DNA of 64,000 bases. Source: Bryum argenteum (Eukaryota > Streptophyta > Bryopsida > Bryales > Bryaceae). Positions 47,411 through 57,904 of this stretch are shown piece by piece. The stretch spans positions 8,142,001-8,206,000 of the forward strand of contig CM073321.1 of the NCBI GenBank assembly GCA_037043015.1, written 5' to 3'. The position numbers were made by a program, and so were the translations under genes. The notes under the pieces were generated by a model. That model saw only the letters and a list, made by a program, of their open reading frames with translations. It was not told the DNA's origin and searched no databases. How positions within the stretch are numbered: the stretch's first letter is position 1; every line of letters starts with the position of its first letter.

Positions 47411-48954
47411 GATCCGAGTACTAAGTGGGAAATCTGGCAGCCATCAGTGAGGTGGAGTAGTGACCTCTAAACGCGTGGCTATTCCATCATGCGGTGGTGA
47501 CCAGGTACGTCTGACCTGTTACCGTGACTTTTCTCAATCTCCCTTGCAATACTACAGTAAAGAAAATGCTATCATGTACTCTCTATTATTTGTATGATTT
47601 CATGTCCTTCTTGCTGTAGTGAAAGTCAATGTCAAATATTAAAAAGCGGCAGAGGCACCTTATTACGTTCTTTCGAAACCTGTACTGAATTTGGTCCAAC
47701 GCTATTTCTAAGAAGCTAAGTGTTATTTGATGTCTTCCGAAACGACATAAACCATAAAATGAAACGCGATTTCCGTCATTTATGACGCTATAGGACGTCA
47801 TCTGAAAAGCAATTTCCCGTCATTTCACGTCACGTACCGTCAAATTGAACATGATGTCGCATCAATCATGACGGTATATGACGTCATGTAACGTCAAATA
47901 AAACTATTGCATATCCTAGTTTTGGGGACCAATAATTTAAAAGAAGCAGTACTTCCAAAACCCTATAGAACCATGTGGCCAAAAAACCTACTGCACATGA
48001 ATAGTCTAAGGACAGTGACTATGTTTAGCTTCCAGCATACCTCATACAGTTTTATTCTAAGAGAAATTTATTAGTTAAAGAGGATTATGTAATTAGAAGC
48101 TACTACTTGTTATTCATGGTGATCACGGAGAGGTTTTGTCAGTAATAGCTTAAGAGGATGGGGCCAAGTGTGTTGTATAGGGGAGGCTCCCAATGTGGTT
48201 ATAGGACATTTCCACAACCTTGGATGAGTCAGAAGTGAAATCACATCAAAAATAGAGAGGCCTCTCTTAGCGAGCAGAAGAAAACTAAATAATTTGGGCT
48301 CGTGTTTGGCGATGCTTAAGTCTTTTTCTCAGTGCTCCATAATTCAAACCACACTCTTATTTCCATGTATAGTAGTGGTGCATGAATGCTTCACACAAAG
48401 ATAATCTAGCATGAGAAATATCCCTTGACTGCATGATGTGACGTCGAGAAAGTGTATTTATGAAATTGTAGTTACCGTCTTCCGAAACAACAAGAACCAT
48501 CAAATAAAACGCGATGTAGCGTCATTTTTGACGGGATCTCATGTCATGTAAAGTCATATGGAAGACAGTGTACCGTAAATTATGACGGCCTCAAACGTCA
48601 TCTTCTACACATACACGTTTTTGGAAACGCCAGTGCTCGTCATTCATAAACGTAGTGATACGTTTTTAAGAAATCGCTTCTTACACGGGTACAACTGTAA
48701 CCAGGTTGATACAATTGGTGCAACTAAAGTACATTAGATTTGAGTGTTCGCATGTGCAAACATGTTGTACATTTCTTCTTATTCATATGTTTTTGCTTGG
48801 CAACAGTGTATTGAAGTCATCATCTCTATAGAATAACATGATGGCCTAACGTGGTAATCATTTCTTTGTCCATAAATCGTCCATCACATATATGCATTTT
48901 TTAATTCAAAGACGATGGTTAGACTGATTTGTCTGCTCGTGTTGTGATTCTCAG
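47411..48954. other. Divergent centre of inner CACTA, left part
   Basis: Between the start of the minus-strand gene and the captured exons. It holds two clusters of ACGTCA/TGACGT motifs (47.70-47.90 and 48.48-48.66 kb). No gene is supported. Confidence 0.5.
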
Positions 48955-49757
48955 ATATTTGCAATGGTTGGTTCAAGAGGATGGACCAGATGCCCCTCTG
49001 TATCACACAGAGCTAGCCCTGTCTCTCGCTAAAGCAACACTGGGCAGTCTCCCTCCAAGCTTCGAAGGGGTCGATGATGAATTTATTGAGTTTCCAATGA
49101 GTGATCATTCACTTACAAGAGGATTGTCTATGAACCACAATGAAGTACGAGCCATGTTTCAGGAATTTTTGGCTGCATCGGATTAGTATAAATTTGATGA
49201 AGTTTTGTCATTGATAGAGGGGTCCGAACTCTGGAAAGAGCAAGTACGTTACCAACCTTATGAAACATCGACACTCTTTACAGTTCTTGTTGTAGGCATC
49301 AAAGTATTCCTTGACATCAAGTGATGTTCATAGATTGCCATTTCTTTCAAATTCAGTACTTTAATTCTCCTTGTTTGTATTTGCGGCGCGCTGACATGTT
49401 TCTATTCCTGTGCAGGTAATTTTGTACCAGAAGTTGGGAGATGAAACTGCCGCACTTCAGATTCTAGCCTTGTATGTGTCTTTCCCTTTGCATCATTTTG
49501 GTTGTTAGAGCTTTTTGACCGTGTCTTTGGATCGGCAACAAGTGAGGTTTCAGATCAGCTTATTTGCTACTCTTTTCAATTTACATCTTATCTGAATTAG
49601 AGTTAAGCTTTGGACGCTATAATGTCACTTGTCATATCATTTTTCTGAAAGTTACTGAACTCAAATGGTTCGTATGTATGCTTCAGAAAAACTAGAGGAT
49701 TGTAAAAGAGCCAGGAGCTACTGTGCGAAGTTAGGCAGACCCAAGGTTTACTTGCAG
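48955..49757 (+). pseudogene. VPS3-like: Captured VPS3/TGFBRAP1-like host gene fragment with introns
   Basis: Three exons with splice signals. 48955-49241 (acceptor TTCTCAG, donor GTACGT) encodes RYLQWLVQEDGPDAPLYHTE, LALSLAKATL and FDEVLSLIEGSELWKEQ, with one TAG at 49184. 49416-49471 encodes VILYQKLGDETAALQILA. 49687-49757 encodes KLEDCKRARSYCAKLGRP and KVYLQ before a GTATGT donor. This order is that of the C-terminal Vps39-like domain of the CORVET tethering subunit VPS3/TGFBRAP1 (I-L-Y-x-K-L-G, then A-L-x-I-L, then A-x-x-Y-C). CORVET acts in endosome-vacuole fusion and has nothing to do with transposition. The fragment has no start, no stop and lacks the rest of the gene, so it is a transduplicated piece carried by the inner CACTA. 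Confidence 0.85.
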
Positions 49758-50172
49758 TATGTGCCCCATCTTACTCGGTTGGAATGTTTTTATCTACTAC
49801 CACCTTTCAATCGATGGCGTTTAGTGTCTCTGTACTTTGGCTAGGGGTTTCAAAAAGTTATGTAGCAGCTTCACGACATGTACCGTTTAACAAAATCTTC
49901 TCGAAGCCTTTGTAACACCCTGCTGTAACCGTGCAAAATGTTAGAAAGATTAGAATCATAGGAAGTATCAGCATTACCAATGCTTAGCTCCCATTAAAGT
50001 AAGCTATGTAACCAATTTTAGGGTGACAGAACGTTATGTAGCGTCGTTGGAAACGTGCCCCCCACATCATGTTAAAGGTGTTGCACTGTAATCTATAATA
50101 ATATATAATGTCTAATGAGACGCATATGAACATCAGTAATTTCAGCGTGCAAAATTCCAATGTAAGATTGCA
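49758..50172. other. Spacer between captured exons and tnp2
   Basis: Possibly the remaining captured intron, then the tnp2 leader. A few ACGT motifs lie near 50020-50060. No gene. Confidence 0.45.
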
Positions 50173-51915
50173 ATGCGTGCAGTAATGGCATCAAGACGCA
50201 AATGGAGATCTAGGGACGAGATTATCCATCGACATGAAGTTCAATTTGCTGCAACTAGGGATTTCCCTATAACAATGTGGTCATGCCCATGCAGGTACTG
50301 TCATGGAGGCCGATGTTTGCCTACGCGCGCTATTACAAGACATCTCACAGCTTATGGATGAGATCAATTTCTCAACTGCTCCATGATTGGAGGGGATCCT
50401 CCAGGGGGGTACCCGGAGAATGGAGCATGGTACTACAGTGACGAGGAGTGGACGGTAGACAGCGGCAGCGTTTTGGAAGAAGAGTTCGTGGAATTTCCCC
50501 TCGACGACACACACTGTGAAGCAGAAGGACACCACAACGTTCAGATTCAGTTTGAGGACGCACTTCGAACCGCAGAAGGGTTACAACAGATGAGAGAAGA
50601 TTATGGGAATATGCAAGAAGTTGAAGTACAGGACTCCGAGTTACCAGATTGTACAATTCCCCCTTTCGAGTTACTGTATGCAAAGGCCTCACACCCAGTC
50701 TATCCAAGTAGTTCAGTTAGCCTCATTTCAGCAGTGGTTGTATTGATGACATTGTGCACCACGCATGGGGTCAGCAACGACTTCGTAAATGAGCTACTTC
50801 AGTATCTCTCCGTCGAGCTGCTACCAAAAGGAAATGTGTTGCCAACAACGTTGTACAGAGCAAAGATGATGCTGCAAGCACTTGGATTAGCATACAATGT
50901 GATACATGCGTGTCCATCAGGATGTGTCCTATTTCGAGGAGACCATGCGGATCTAGAATCGTGTCCCATCTGTGGCAAAAGAAGATATAAAGAAGGTACG
51001 AAATCTGCGCCTATGAAGGTTGTAAGACACTTTCCTCTCATTCCAAGATTGAGGCGCATGTACAGCTCGTCTAAAATTGCTAAGCTGATGAAATGGCATT
51101 TGGAACGGGAGATTAGCGTGAATGACAATGGAGAAAGCGTCATGAAGACCGTCATGGACAGTCCAGCTTGGAAGCATGTCAATGTCATAGACCCCACATT
51201 CGAGGCAGAAAATCGGAACGTGCGCATGGCATTGTCATTGGATGGCCTTAATCCTTCCTCCGTTTGGAGTACTTCACACTCAACATGGCCTGTCTTATTG
51301 CTTATGTACACCCTCCCACCATGGCTGGTGACAAAACGCTTTTTCATAGTGATGGGCATTTTAATTTCTGGGAAGGAATCACCAACAGACAAGAACATCG
51401 ATGTTTACATTGCGCCATTGGTGGAAGAATTACAAGAGCTATGGGTTGGAGTTGAAGCTGTAGACGCTTCAGTTGAAGGCGTGGAAAGAAGATTTATTCT
51501 TCGTGGAATCCTTTTGTGGACAATTTCTAATTTTCCACCTTCTGGTTTGATTTCAGGACAACAAACAAAAGGATACAAAGTCTGCCCCGTATGTCGTCCA
51601 AACATAGTTTCTAGAAGCGCCAAAGGCCCCAAGAAGGACAAAGTTGTATATGTAGGTGCAAGGCAACGTCTTCCACGGAACCATCCTTTTCGTCAAGACC
51701 TACGCATCAACGGGCTTCCAGAGTTAGAGGCTTCCATTTCCAGGATGAGTGGTGAAGATGTTTGCCAATTTGCACAAGATAGAGAGTCATTCCTTGCATC
51801 CGGAGGAAGGGCAAAAGGACCAAACGATCCTGCGAGGACGCACGGAGTGAAGAGGCTTTCAATACTTTTTGGTCTTCTGTATTGGACGGTGATTGCTCTC
51901 AATTGCTATAATTAA
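50173..51915 (+). CDS. tnp2: Inner CACTA tnp2 transposase, main exon (Transposase_21)
   Basis: One frame from MRAVMASRRKWRSRDE, through an N-terminal finger WSCPCRYCHGGRCLPTRAIT...HL, to the core. A single TGA at 50359 interrupts the first part; the rest from ATG 50383 is open for 510 codons. Core blocks are SGCVLFRGDHADLESCPICG, VVRHFPLIPRLRRMYSS, WKHVNVIDPTFEAENRNVRM, ALSLDGLNPSS, FFIVMGILISGKESPTDKNI and LRGILLWTISNFPPSGLIS with the C-P-V-C pair. These are diagnostic of the CACTA tnp2 (Transposase_21) family, which cuts element ends. It ends at an intron near 51900. Confidence 0.92.
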
Positions 51916-52370
51916 TGTTTCATTGGGGTTTTCTTCTTATTTCCTTCATCCCAACAAACATCTAGTGCACAGTGGTAAATATGTATGAGAGACCGCTTAA
52001 GAGAATCATGTTCAAGTGGGTAGAACTGATAAAATTTATCGTATAAATGTGAAGTATGAATACATAGCGCGATTCAGCATCAACTGAAACGCTAACTAAC
52101 GTACCATAACGTCTTCTGTAACGTGATCTTACGTCAAAAACATGATAAATCAATACAATAGACGCGATAGACTATGATATACCGTCATCACAAACGTGTT
52201 GTGAAGTTATGTATCGTAATGAAAAACATGATTGTACGTTTTATTTTGTACTCCTTTTGTAGACAATAAATGAATTATGCATTCATAAATTAATGCATTC
52301 ATAAACCGTTGTACGTTTGCAAACGTTCATGTTTGTTCATTAATGTTTTGGAATTGTAATTAATCTCCAG
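51916..52370. other. tnp2 intron with ACGT motifs
   Basis: No coding sequence. Clusters of AACGTC, ACGTCA and TACGTT between 52050 and 52345. The acceptor CTCCAG lies just before 52371. Confidence 0.55.
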
Positions 52371-53711
52371 GTGGGTATACGTTTCAAGTTATCTTTGGAT
52401 ATATGGAGGAGAAGAATTCAGACTTGCTCGTTGATTGTGGTGCAGGACTTGCTTATCAGACACACACTTGACGTCATGCACTGCGAGAAAAACCTTTGTG
52501 AAAATATCATAAAGACGTTGTTTGGGGAGACAGATTTTCCACGAGGACGGTTGGACTACAAAGATATGGGAGTGAGGTCTGATCTATGGTTGAGAGAGAC
52601 AAAAGTAAGAAACGGGCGGCTGCTCATGCCGCATGCGCCTTATGTCCTTCTTCCTCAAGCAAAGACGGACATGCTTGCTGTGATAGGATCTACGAAGTTT
52701 CCCAAAAATTATGCTGGAGCAATTCACAAACGGGTTTCAGAAGGAAGACTAAGATTTTTGAAATCCCATGACTTTCACGTCCTCATGCAGCAGGTATTCC
52801 TCATTTCCAAGTCCATGTTAAATTAAAGAGAATTTCCTTATCACAACAATGTTAAGTGTTGAAGTGGCGTAACGGTGTGCCATTTTCTGCGTCTGGTATT
52901 GTAACAAGTATCCTACATAATCAAATAATGTTTTAGTTCCGGGAAAGTCATCTTTTACGTTACAGCTCACAATACGTTTCACGTGACGTCCCATCGCGTT
53001 TCCGATCACGTAACGTAGTGTTTACAATGACATGACTTACTGTTTCAAATTATTTGTCTTATCGTTTGTAGTGACGGTAGTTGACGTTTCGAATGACGTT
53101 GGATGACGTACCCTCACGTTTCATTTGACGTGTATCCTTATCTGTTGTACTGAATATGCAGATGCTGCCCTTATCATTGCGCAATGTGGAAATGAATGCA
53201 GGAGTCCGATTTTGTGTTATGAGAGTAAGCAGAGTATTTAGACGCTTGTTCAGTGGCGTGGTGGATGCATCTAAAGAAAAAGAGTATGTCGAAGACGCTT
53301 TCGTGACACTTTGCATGATTGAGAGAGAGTTCCCTTTAGGATCCATGGTCATCATGACGCACTTGCTTGTGCATCTCATGAGTTGTTTCTATGCGGCCCA
53401 GTTCAAAGCCGCTAAATGTACCCACTGGAGCATTACATGAAGACACTTAAGGATTACGTGCGTAATGTTGCTAAGCCAGAAGGTTCCATGGCAGAGGCAT
53501 ATTCTATGGAAGAAACACTTGGATTTTGTTCTGAGTATATCGAACGATACGACGGTACGTCGCGAAGAGTGTGGGATGCAAATGAAGACCAGGCAATGCA
53601 CGACGAAATGGTGGAGGGAAAGGGAGTAAAGCGCCCCATGTCCCGCACTCTTTGTGATTGGATTCACAACTTTGTGGTCAAAAACGCTGCCACACTTGAG
53701 CACTACAGAAG
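52371..53711 (+). pseudogene. Inner CACTA tnp2 gene, DUF4218 part
   Basis: Exon 52371-52793 encodes HTLDVMHCEKNLCENIIKTL, RLLMPHAPYVLLPQAK and a terminal HDFHVLMQQ before a GTATTCC donor. Exon 53160-53711 encodes MLPLSLRNVEMNAGVRFC, FVTLCMIEREFPLGSM, then, after a small frame change and a stop near 53390-53410, MYPLEHYMKTLKDYVRN, GFCSEYIERYDGTSRR and NFVVKNAATLEHYR. HxLMQQ, P-x-x-L-R and the MYPxE-YMKTLK block define DUF4218, the usual partner of Transposase_21 in plant CACTA. The 366-bp intron carries the inverted duplicate of 43.84 kb. Confidence 0.85.
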
Positions 53712-53772
53712 GTATGTACATTCCCATGGCCATGATCAATGCATTTTCTGAACTTTATTCATTATAGTATAA

Positions 53773-54697
53773 CCCCTAAAAATCCAGGGGTTTCCTCGAC
53801 CTCCAGAACCAAAAACTGCCATTTTTCACCTTCGTTGGGAAATGGGGAAATGGAGAAACTTTTTTTTTCCGGTTTTAGACTTTGAACCGTAAGATCTTGT
53901 ACCTAACTTGTCAAAGGACTGGTCAAAATTTCAACCGTTGGATGTTTGTCATTTGTGAGATCATAACAATCAAAGTTTGACCAACACTTTTTTTTGCCGC
54001 TGCGTGAGAGGCCTTGTCTAAATGGTGCCAAGGGCAACTTGATGATTGTTATTCCAAATATTTTTCCCTCATTTTTTTTCATGTAGGTAATCAAGTTGGG
54101 TATGCTCATGCAAAATTTTAGAGACCAATTCCACTTGTTGACCTTAACGTAAAATATTTTATGAAAGAAGGTCTAAAAACAACCATATAGTAAAACAAGC
54201 ACCACGTATGATATATTTAGTTTGAGAAAAATCTCGACGGTGAGAAGGTGCATTTATGATAATGTGAATTTTGAAAAAAAAATCTTGGAAAAAATCCAAA
54301 ATCTCGAATTTTGGCAATTTTTGAAAGAAAAAATTGTAAAATTACTAGAAATTGTGAAGATTGTTTTTGAAAGTTTTGGAGGCTACCCTTGTAAAATTGG
54401 TAAACTTTTTGACTTCGGATACTTTGGAATTTGAATAGTAATTTGGTAATGAACATATTTCTAAAAAAAAAAAAAATTAAAAAAAATTATTTTAAACTGC
54501 CCGTTTAGGACTTGAAACCTAAAATTTCTAGGTGAAGGTTATAAAATTAAAATTTGACTTTGAAAATTTTACCACATACACATTACTGTATGGGGAGCAC
54601 CCAATAAAAATCTTAGGCAAAAATATCAATTTAAATGCTTAAAATGAGCTGCCCGAAATCTCAGAAAACCGAATCGGTTTTCCTGGATTTTTAGGGG
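53773..54697. mobile_element. 925-bp MITE in a tnp2 intron
   Basis: The ends are perfect 16-bp inverted repeats, CCCCTAAAAATCCAGG at 53773 and its complement ending at 54697. They are flanked by ATAA on both sides (53769-53772 and 54698-54701), a 4-bp target duplication. The inside is AT-rich with no coding gene. It sits in the intron between the DUF4218 and DUF4216 exons. The superfamily is not certain. Confidence 0.85.
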
Positions 54698-54937
54698 ATA
54701 ATGTCTTGAAACGGGGCAGACATGTCTAGCAGAGAAGTCACGTCATAAGCGACATGATGTATTGTCATGCAGAACGGTAAAAGCGTTGCGGATGTCAGAT
54801 TCGAAGTTATGTAACGTCCTGAAAAACTTAACGTAACGTCATTATAGACGCAATTGACTGTCTATGCAACCGTCTTGTAACGCTGTATAAAACGCGATTG
54901 TTAGAGGTGTACCAGAATTGAACTTGTACACTACTAC

Positions 54938-55770
54938 TTGCAGCATCTACTAAAGATGATTGCACACAGCAGGGTGTATGAAGTGGAGAAGATTTCCAGG
55001 ATCACTGAACGTTGGCAGAGTCACTTTGCACGACGTGGGCGAAGGAGACATAAGTCCTCAAACATTCCGGAGAGATTGCAAGCTTTGCAACCATTTCCAG
55101 GTTGGTTGACAACCGCCGTTGAAGCGGATTGGAGGACAGGCTCACGACGCGTCGATCAAACGACATTTGATTTGTCCAGACCTCCATCGGAAATTGCAAC
55201 TGCTTATTGCTCAATAAAGGCTTATGGTATGCACTTCCGTTGCCGCTCAGCAGACGCTTCGAGAACCACTATGGACAGTGGAGTGCATGCAACCTTCACC
55301 GATGATGCTGGGGGAGAGACACAGGAGTATGTCGGGTGGATTGAAGAGATTTTGGAATTGGAGTATAGGCGCACATGCGTTGTTGTCCTCCTATGTTCAT
55401 GGGTTAGAGGAATTATAAGAGGTGCTTCACCAACAATGAAGCGTGATCAGCATGGGTTTCTCTCCATGAATTTTGCAGATCATTGCATACTACCTTTGGG
55501 TCCGCACTCTTTCGCATTCCCCATTCACACACACCAAGTGTTTTTTGCGGATGACGTGGGGCCTTGGAAAGTCATCTGCACGGCAAACCTTCACCATCAG
55601 CAATTGATACAGGAGTTGGCACAATACAGCCTCGAGATTCAGACTTCATAGTTAACGGGTCTTTCGTGGATGGCCAAGAAGATGGGTCAATTGCAGCGGA
55701 GGCAGGTGACGAGGACTACGATCGCATTCTTGGCAAATCCTCTGATAGTGAGGCATCATCAGTAGATTAG
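54938..55770 (+). CDS. Inner CACTA tnp2 gene, DUF4216 part
   Basis: The frame 54938-55648 encodes LLKMIAHSRVYEVEKIS, AYGMHFRCRSADASRT (about 55220), EEILELEYRRTCVVVLLCSW, GFLSMNFADHC and THQVFFADDVGPWKVI. That is the DUF4216 pattern: Y-G-x-x-x near the start, a middle CVVVLLCxW block and Q-V-F-F near the end. A short acidic tail in another frame (DEDYDRILGKSSDSEASS, to 55768) follows, probably by splicing or a frame change. This is the 3' end of the inner tnp2 transcript. Confidence 0.8.
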
Positions 55771-55990
55771 GCTTCGTACAGCTTCGACATGAATTCAACA
55801 AGGATGTGTATTACTAAACACGAACATTGACATGTTTTTAACAGTTTTTGACGCCGCATTGGTTACTAGTAACACGCTTCCTGTTATAAGAAACGAGGGC
55901 GTCAATGATAATAGCCTCCTACAGTCCCTATCCATTCATTGCATGTTTGAATACTTAATAACTTTTTATTGCATGTTTGAGTTATTATTA

Positions 55991-56530
55991 ACGTTTTTTT
56001 CGACGCACCCTAAACGCATTCCACGTCACCAGAAACGCGGGCGTCAATGGTGACAGCCCCCTAGACTACAGAATATGGTTTGATTGGCCAAATCCCACAC
56101 TCCACGTCAGTCTACCAATTTACAATGAAGTCCACTTCATCAGATATATTCCACGTCATCACGTTTATGTACGTTTTTTTTAACGCACCGAAAACGTAAT
56201 CCATGTCAGAAGAGACGCATGCGTCAATGTTGACAGGCCGCTAGGTTCTTAATTATGGTTTGACCGGTCAAGCCCTAGGCTCCACATGACCCTACTAATG
56301 TACAATGAAGTCCACGTCAGCAGATTTATTCCACATCATCACGTTTACGTACGTTTCTTTTAACGCACCAAAAACGCACACCATGTCCCAAGAGACGCAG
56401 GCGTCAATGTTGACAGGACCCTACATTCTGAATTATGCTTTGACCGGTCAAGCCCTAGGCTCCCCATCAGCCTACCAATGTACAATGAAGTCCACGTCAG
56501 CAGATTTATTCCACGTCATCAATGTCCTAA
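55991..56530 (+). repeat. Three tandem 180-bp subterminal repeats
   Basis: Units begin with ACGTTTTTTT/ACGTTTCTTT at 55991, 56171 and 56351, an exact 180-bp period. Each contains AACGCA, GACGC(A/G)(T/G)GCGTCAATG, TGACAG, a TTTGA(C/T)(T/C)GG block and ATGAAGTCCAC. Units two and three are closer to each other than to the first. They lie about 390 bp inside the right end of the inner CACTA and are rich in its ACGTC motif. Confidence 0.9.
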
Positions 56531-56923
56531 CGTTAATGTTAACATAATTAAACGTGGAACACGTTACATGCAACGCTTTCCACGTTAAAAGAAACGCGCT
56601 GACCTGGGGTCTTTCTACTTTTATCCAGAACTTTTCTACCTTTTGGTAAAAAAAGTTAAGAAAAAGTTACTGCCCTAAAACGCGCTTACGTTTAGTTTAA
56701 CGTGCCACTGTTCATTTAAACGTACAACCTTTATCACACGTTTACCCAATATCTTGTTTGACGCGGTCTGATTTCACCGCGTTTTTTATGACGTATCCAC
56801 GTTAAATGTTTAACGCATCAATACGTTCATTTGGTTATGTTTACTAAACTATTTCCATATAGTGTCGTTTGCGTTAAAAGTAACGCGTGAAAACGTCCCT
56901 TTAGACGCTGCTCTGTGCTAGTG

Positions 56924-57615
56924 CAAACGCTGCGTTTGACATCTTCAGACGTGAAGACCAAAACATGCGGTTGACCTTAGCACTGGACGGAGTGAATCCC
57001 TTCAAGTTGAGCACCACGAATTGGTCGACATGGCCGATGCTCGTATTGATATACAATTTGGAGCCATGGTTTGTCACAAAGAAGTTTTTTATTTCATTGT
57101 CCATATTGATATGAGGGAAGAAGTCGCCACCTGCAACAAACATTGAGGTATATCTCAGTCTTCTAGTGAACGAGCTACATCAACTTTGGCGAGGTGTACC
57201 AGCAAAAGATTTCAGCCAACCAGTGGGGTCTCGAGGATTCATACTACGCGGATTGCTCATGTGGACTATTTCGGATTATCCAGCATATGGCCTAATCTCT
57301 CGCCTCTCATGTAAGGGATATAGAAGTTGTCTATGTTGTGGTCCTGAGACGGATGCTCGTATGGCAACGACCGGGGATTTGCGGGTAGACCGTACGACGA
57401 GGGGTTTGAAGATTGTGTATAGAAGAGTCCGTCAATATCTCAGTCGTCAATATCTATATCGGAGATATACTCGGTTTAATGGTAAGCGTGAGACTCAAAC
57501 GGCGCCTCGAACTGTCTCTGGATTAGACGTTATCCATTACGCAGCGTGGCGGCAATCGTACCTAGACTTTGGTGGCCGCGAAGGGGCTGCAAGTGACCTT
57601 GTTCACAGCACATGA
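56924..57615 (+). pseudogene. tnp2: Outer CACTA tnp2 transposase, C-terminal part of core
   Basis: Resumes right after the inner element as NAAFDIFRREDQNMRL, TLALDGVNPFK, STWPMLVLIYNLEPWF and KKFFISLSILI. After a stop and frame change it continues with ELHQLWRGVPAKDFSQP, SRGFILRGLLMWTISD and GYRSCLCCGPETDAR to ASDLVHST and a stop at 57613. Each block pairs with one in the inner gene at 51.2-51.85 kb. Confidence 0.85.
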
Positions 57616-57904
57616 GTGTAGTGTTTGAGTGCTTTCTTCAAACTACCGTATTGGCCAATAGAAATGTGATTTATATGAGGTTTAACAGTTGCCTTATGCA
57701 CTATGAGGACCTCTTTGAAGACATGCAAATAATTACAATTTAGACTTTGGATGTCTCTTTAGAAATGGAAAATGTCTTCGTAGACGTTCGTGTAGACATT
57801 AATGCAAACATATAGAAATTGCTGTTAGGAAATGAATTTTTTGCCATATTGACCTTTCATACAACAAGTCTAATATTTTGAAGTGGTATGTTCTAACAGC
57901 ATCT

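Larger units (their letters stand above)
41701..56923. mobile_element. Inner CACTA element, 15.2 kb, with TSD CAA
   Basis: The ends are CACTAGTACAGAGCAGCG (41701) and the inverted CACTAGCACAGAGCAGCG (56923), 19 of the first 20 bp matching. Flanks are CAA (41698-41700) and CAA (56924-56926), the 3-bp duplication expected for CACTA. Removing the insert and one CAA gives W-K-H-I-N-T-N-A-A-F in frame in the outer tnp2 gene. Contents: minus-strand TnpA-like gene (47.4-42.9 kb), captured VPS3-like exons (48.95-49.76 kb), plus-strand tnp2/DUF4218/DUF4216 gene (50.2-55.8 kb), a MITE and ACGT-rich motifs in flanks and introns. Confidence 0.93.

Noticed and set aside
50799-51398. 199-codon minus-strand frame
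   Set aside because: Antisense shadow of the tnp2 core exon.
54217-54456. Open frames inside the MITE
   Set aside because: AT-rich Phe/Lys/Ile-rich frames on both strands over the same low-complexity DNA; no coding signal.
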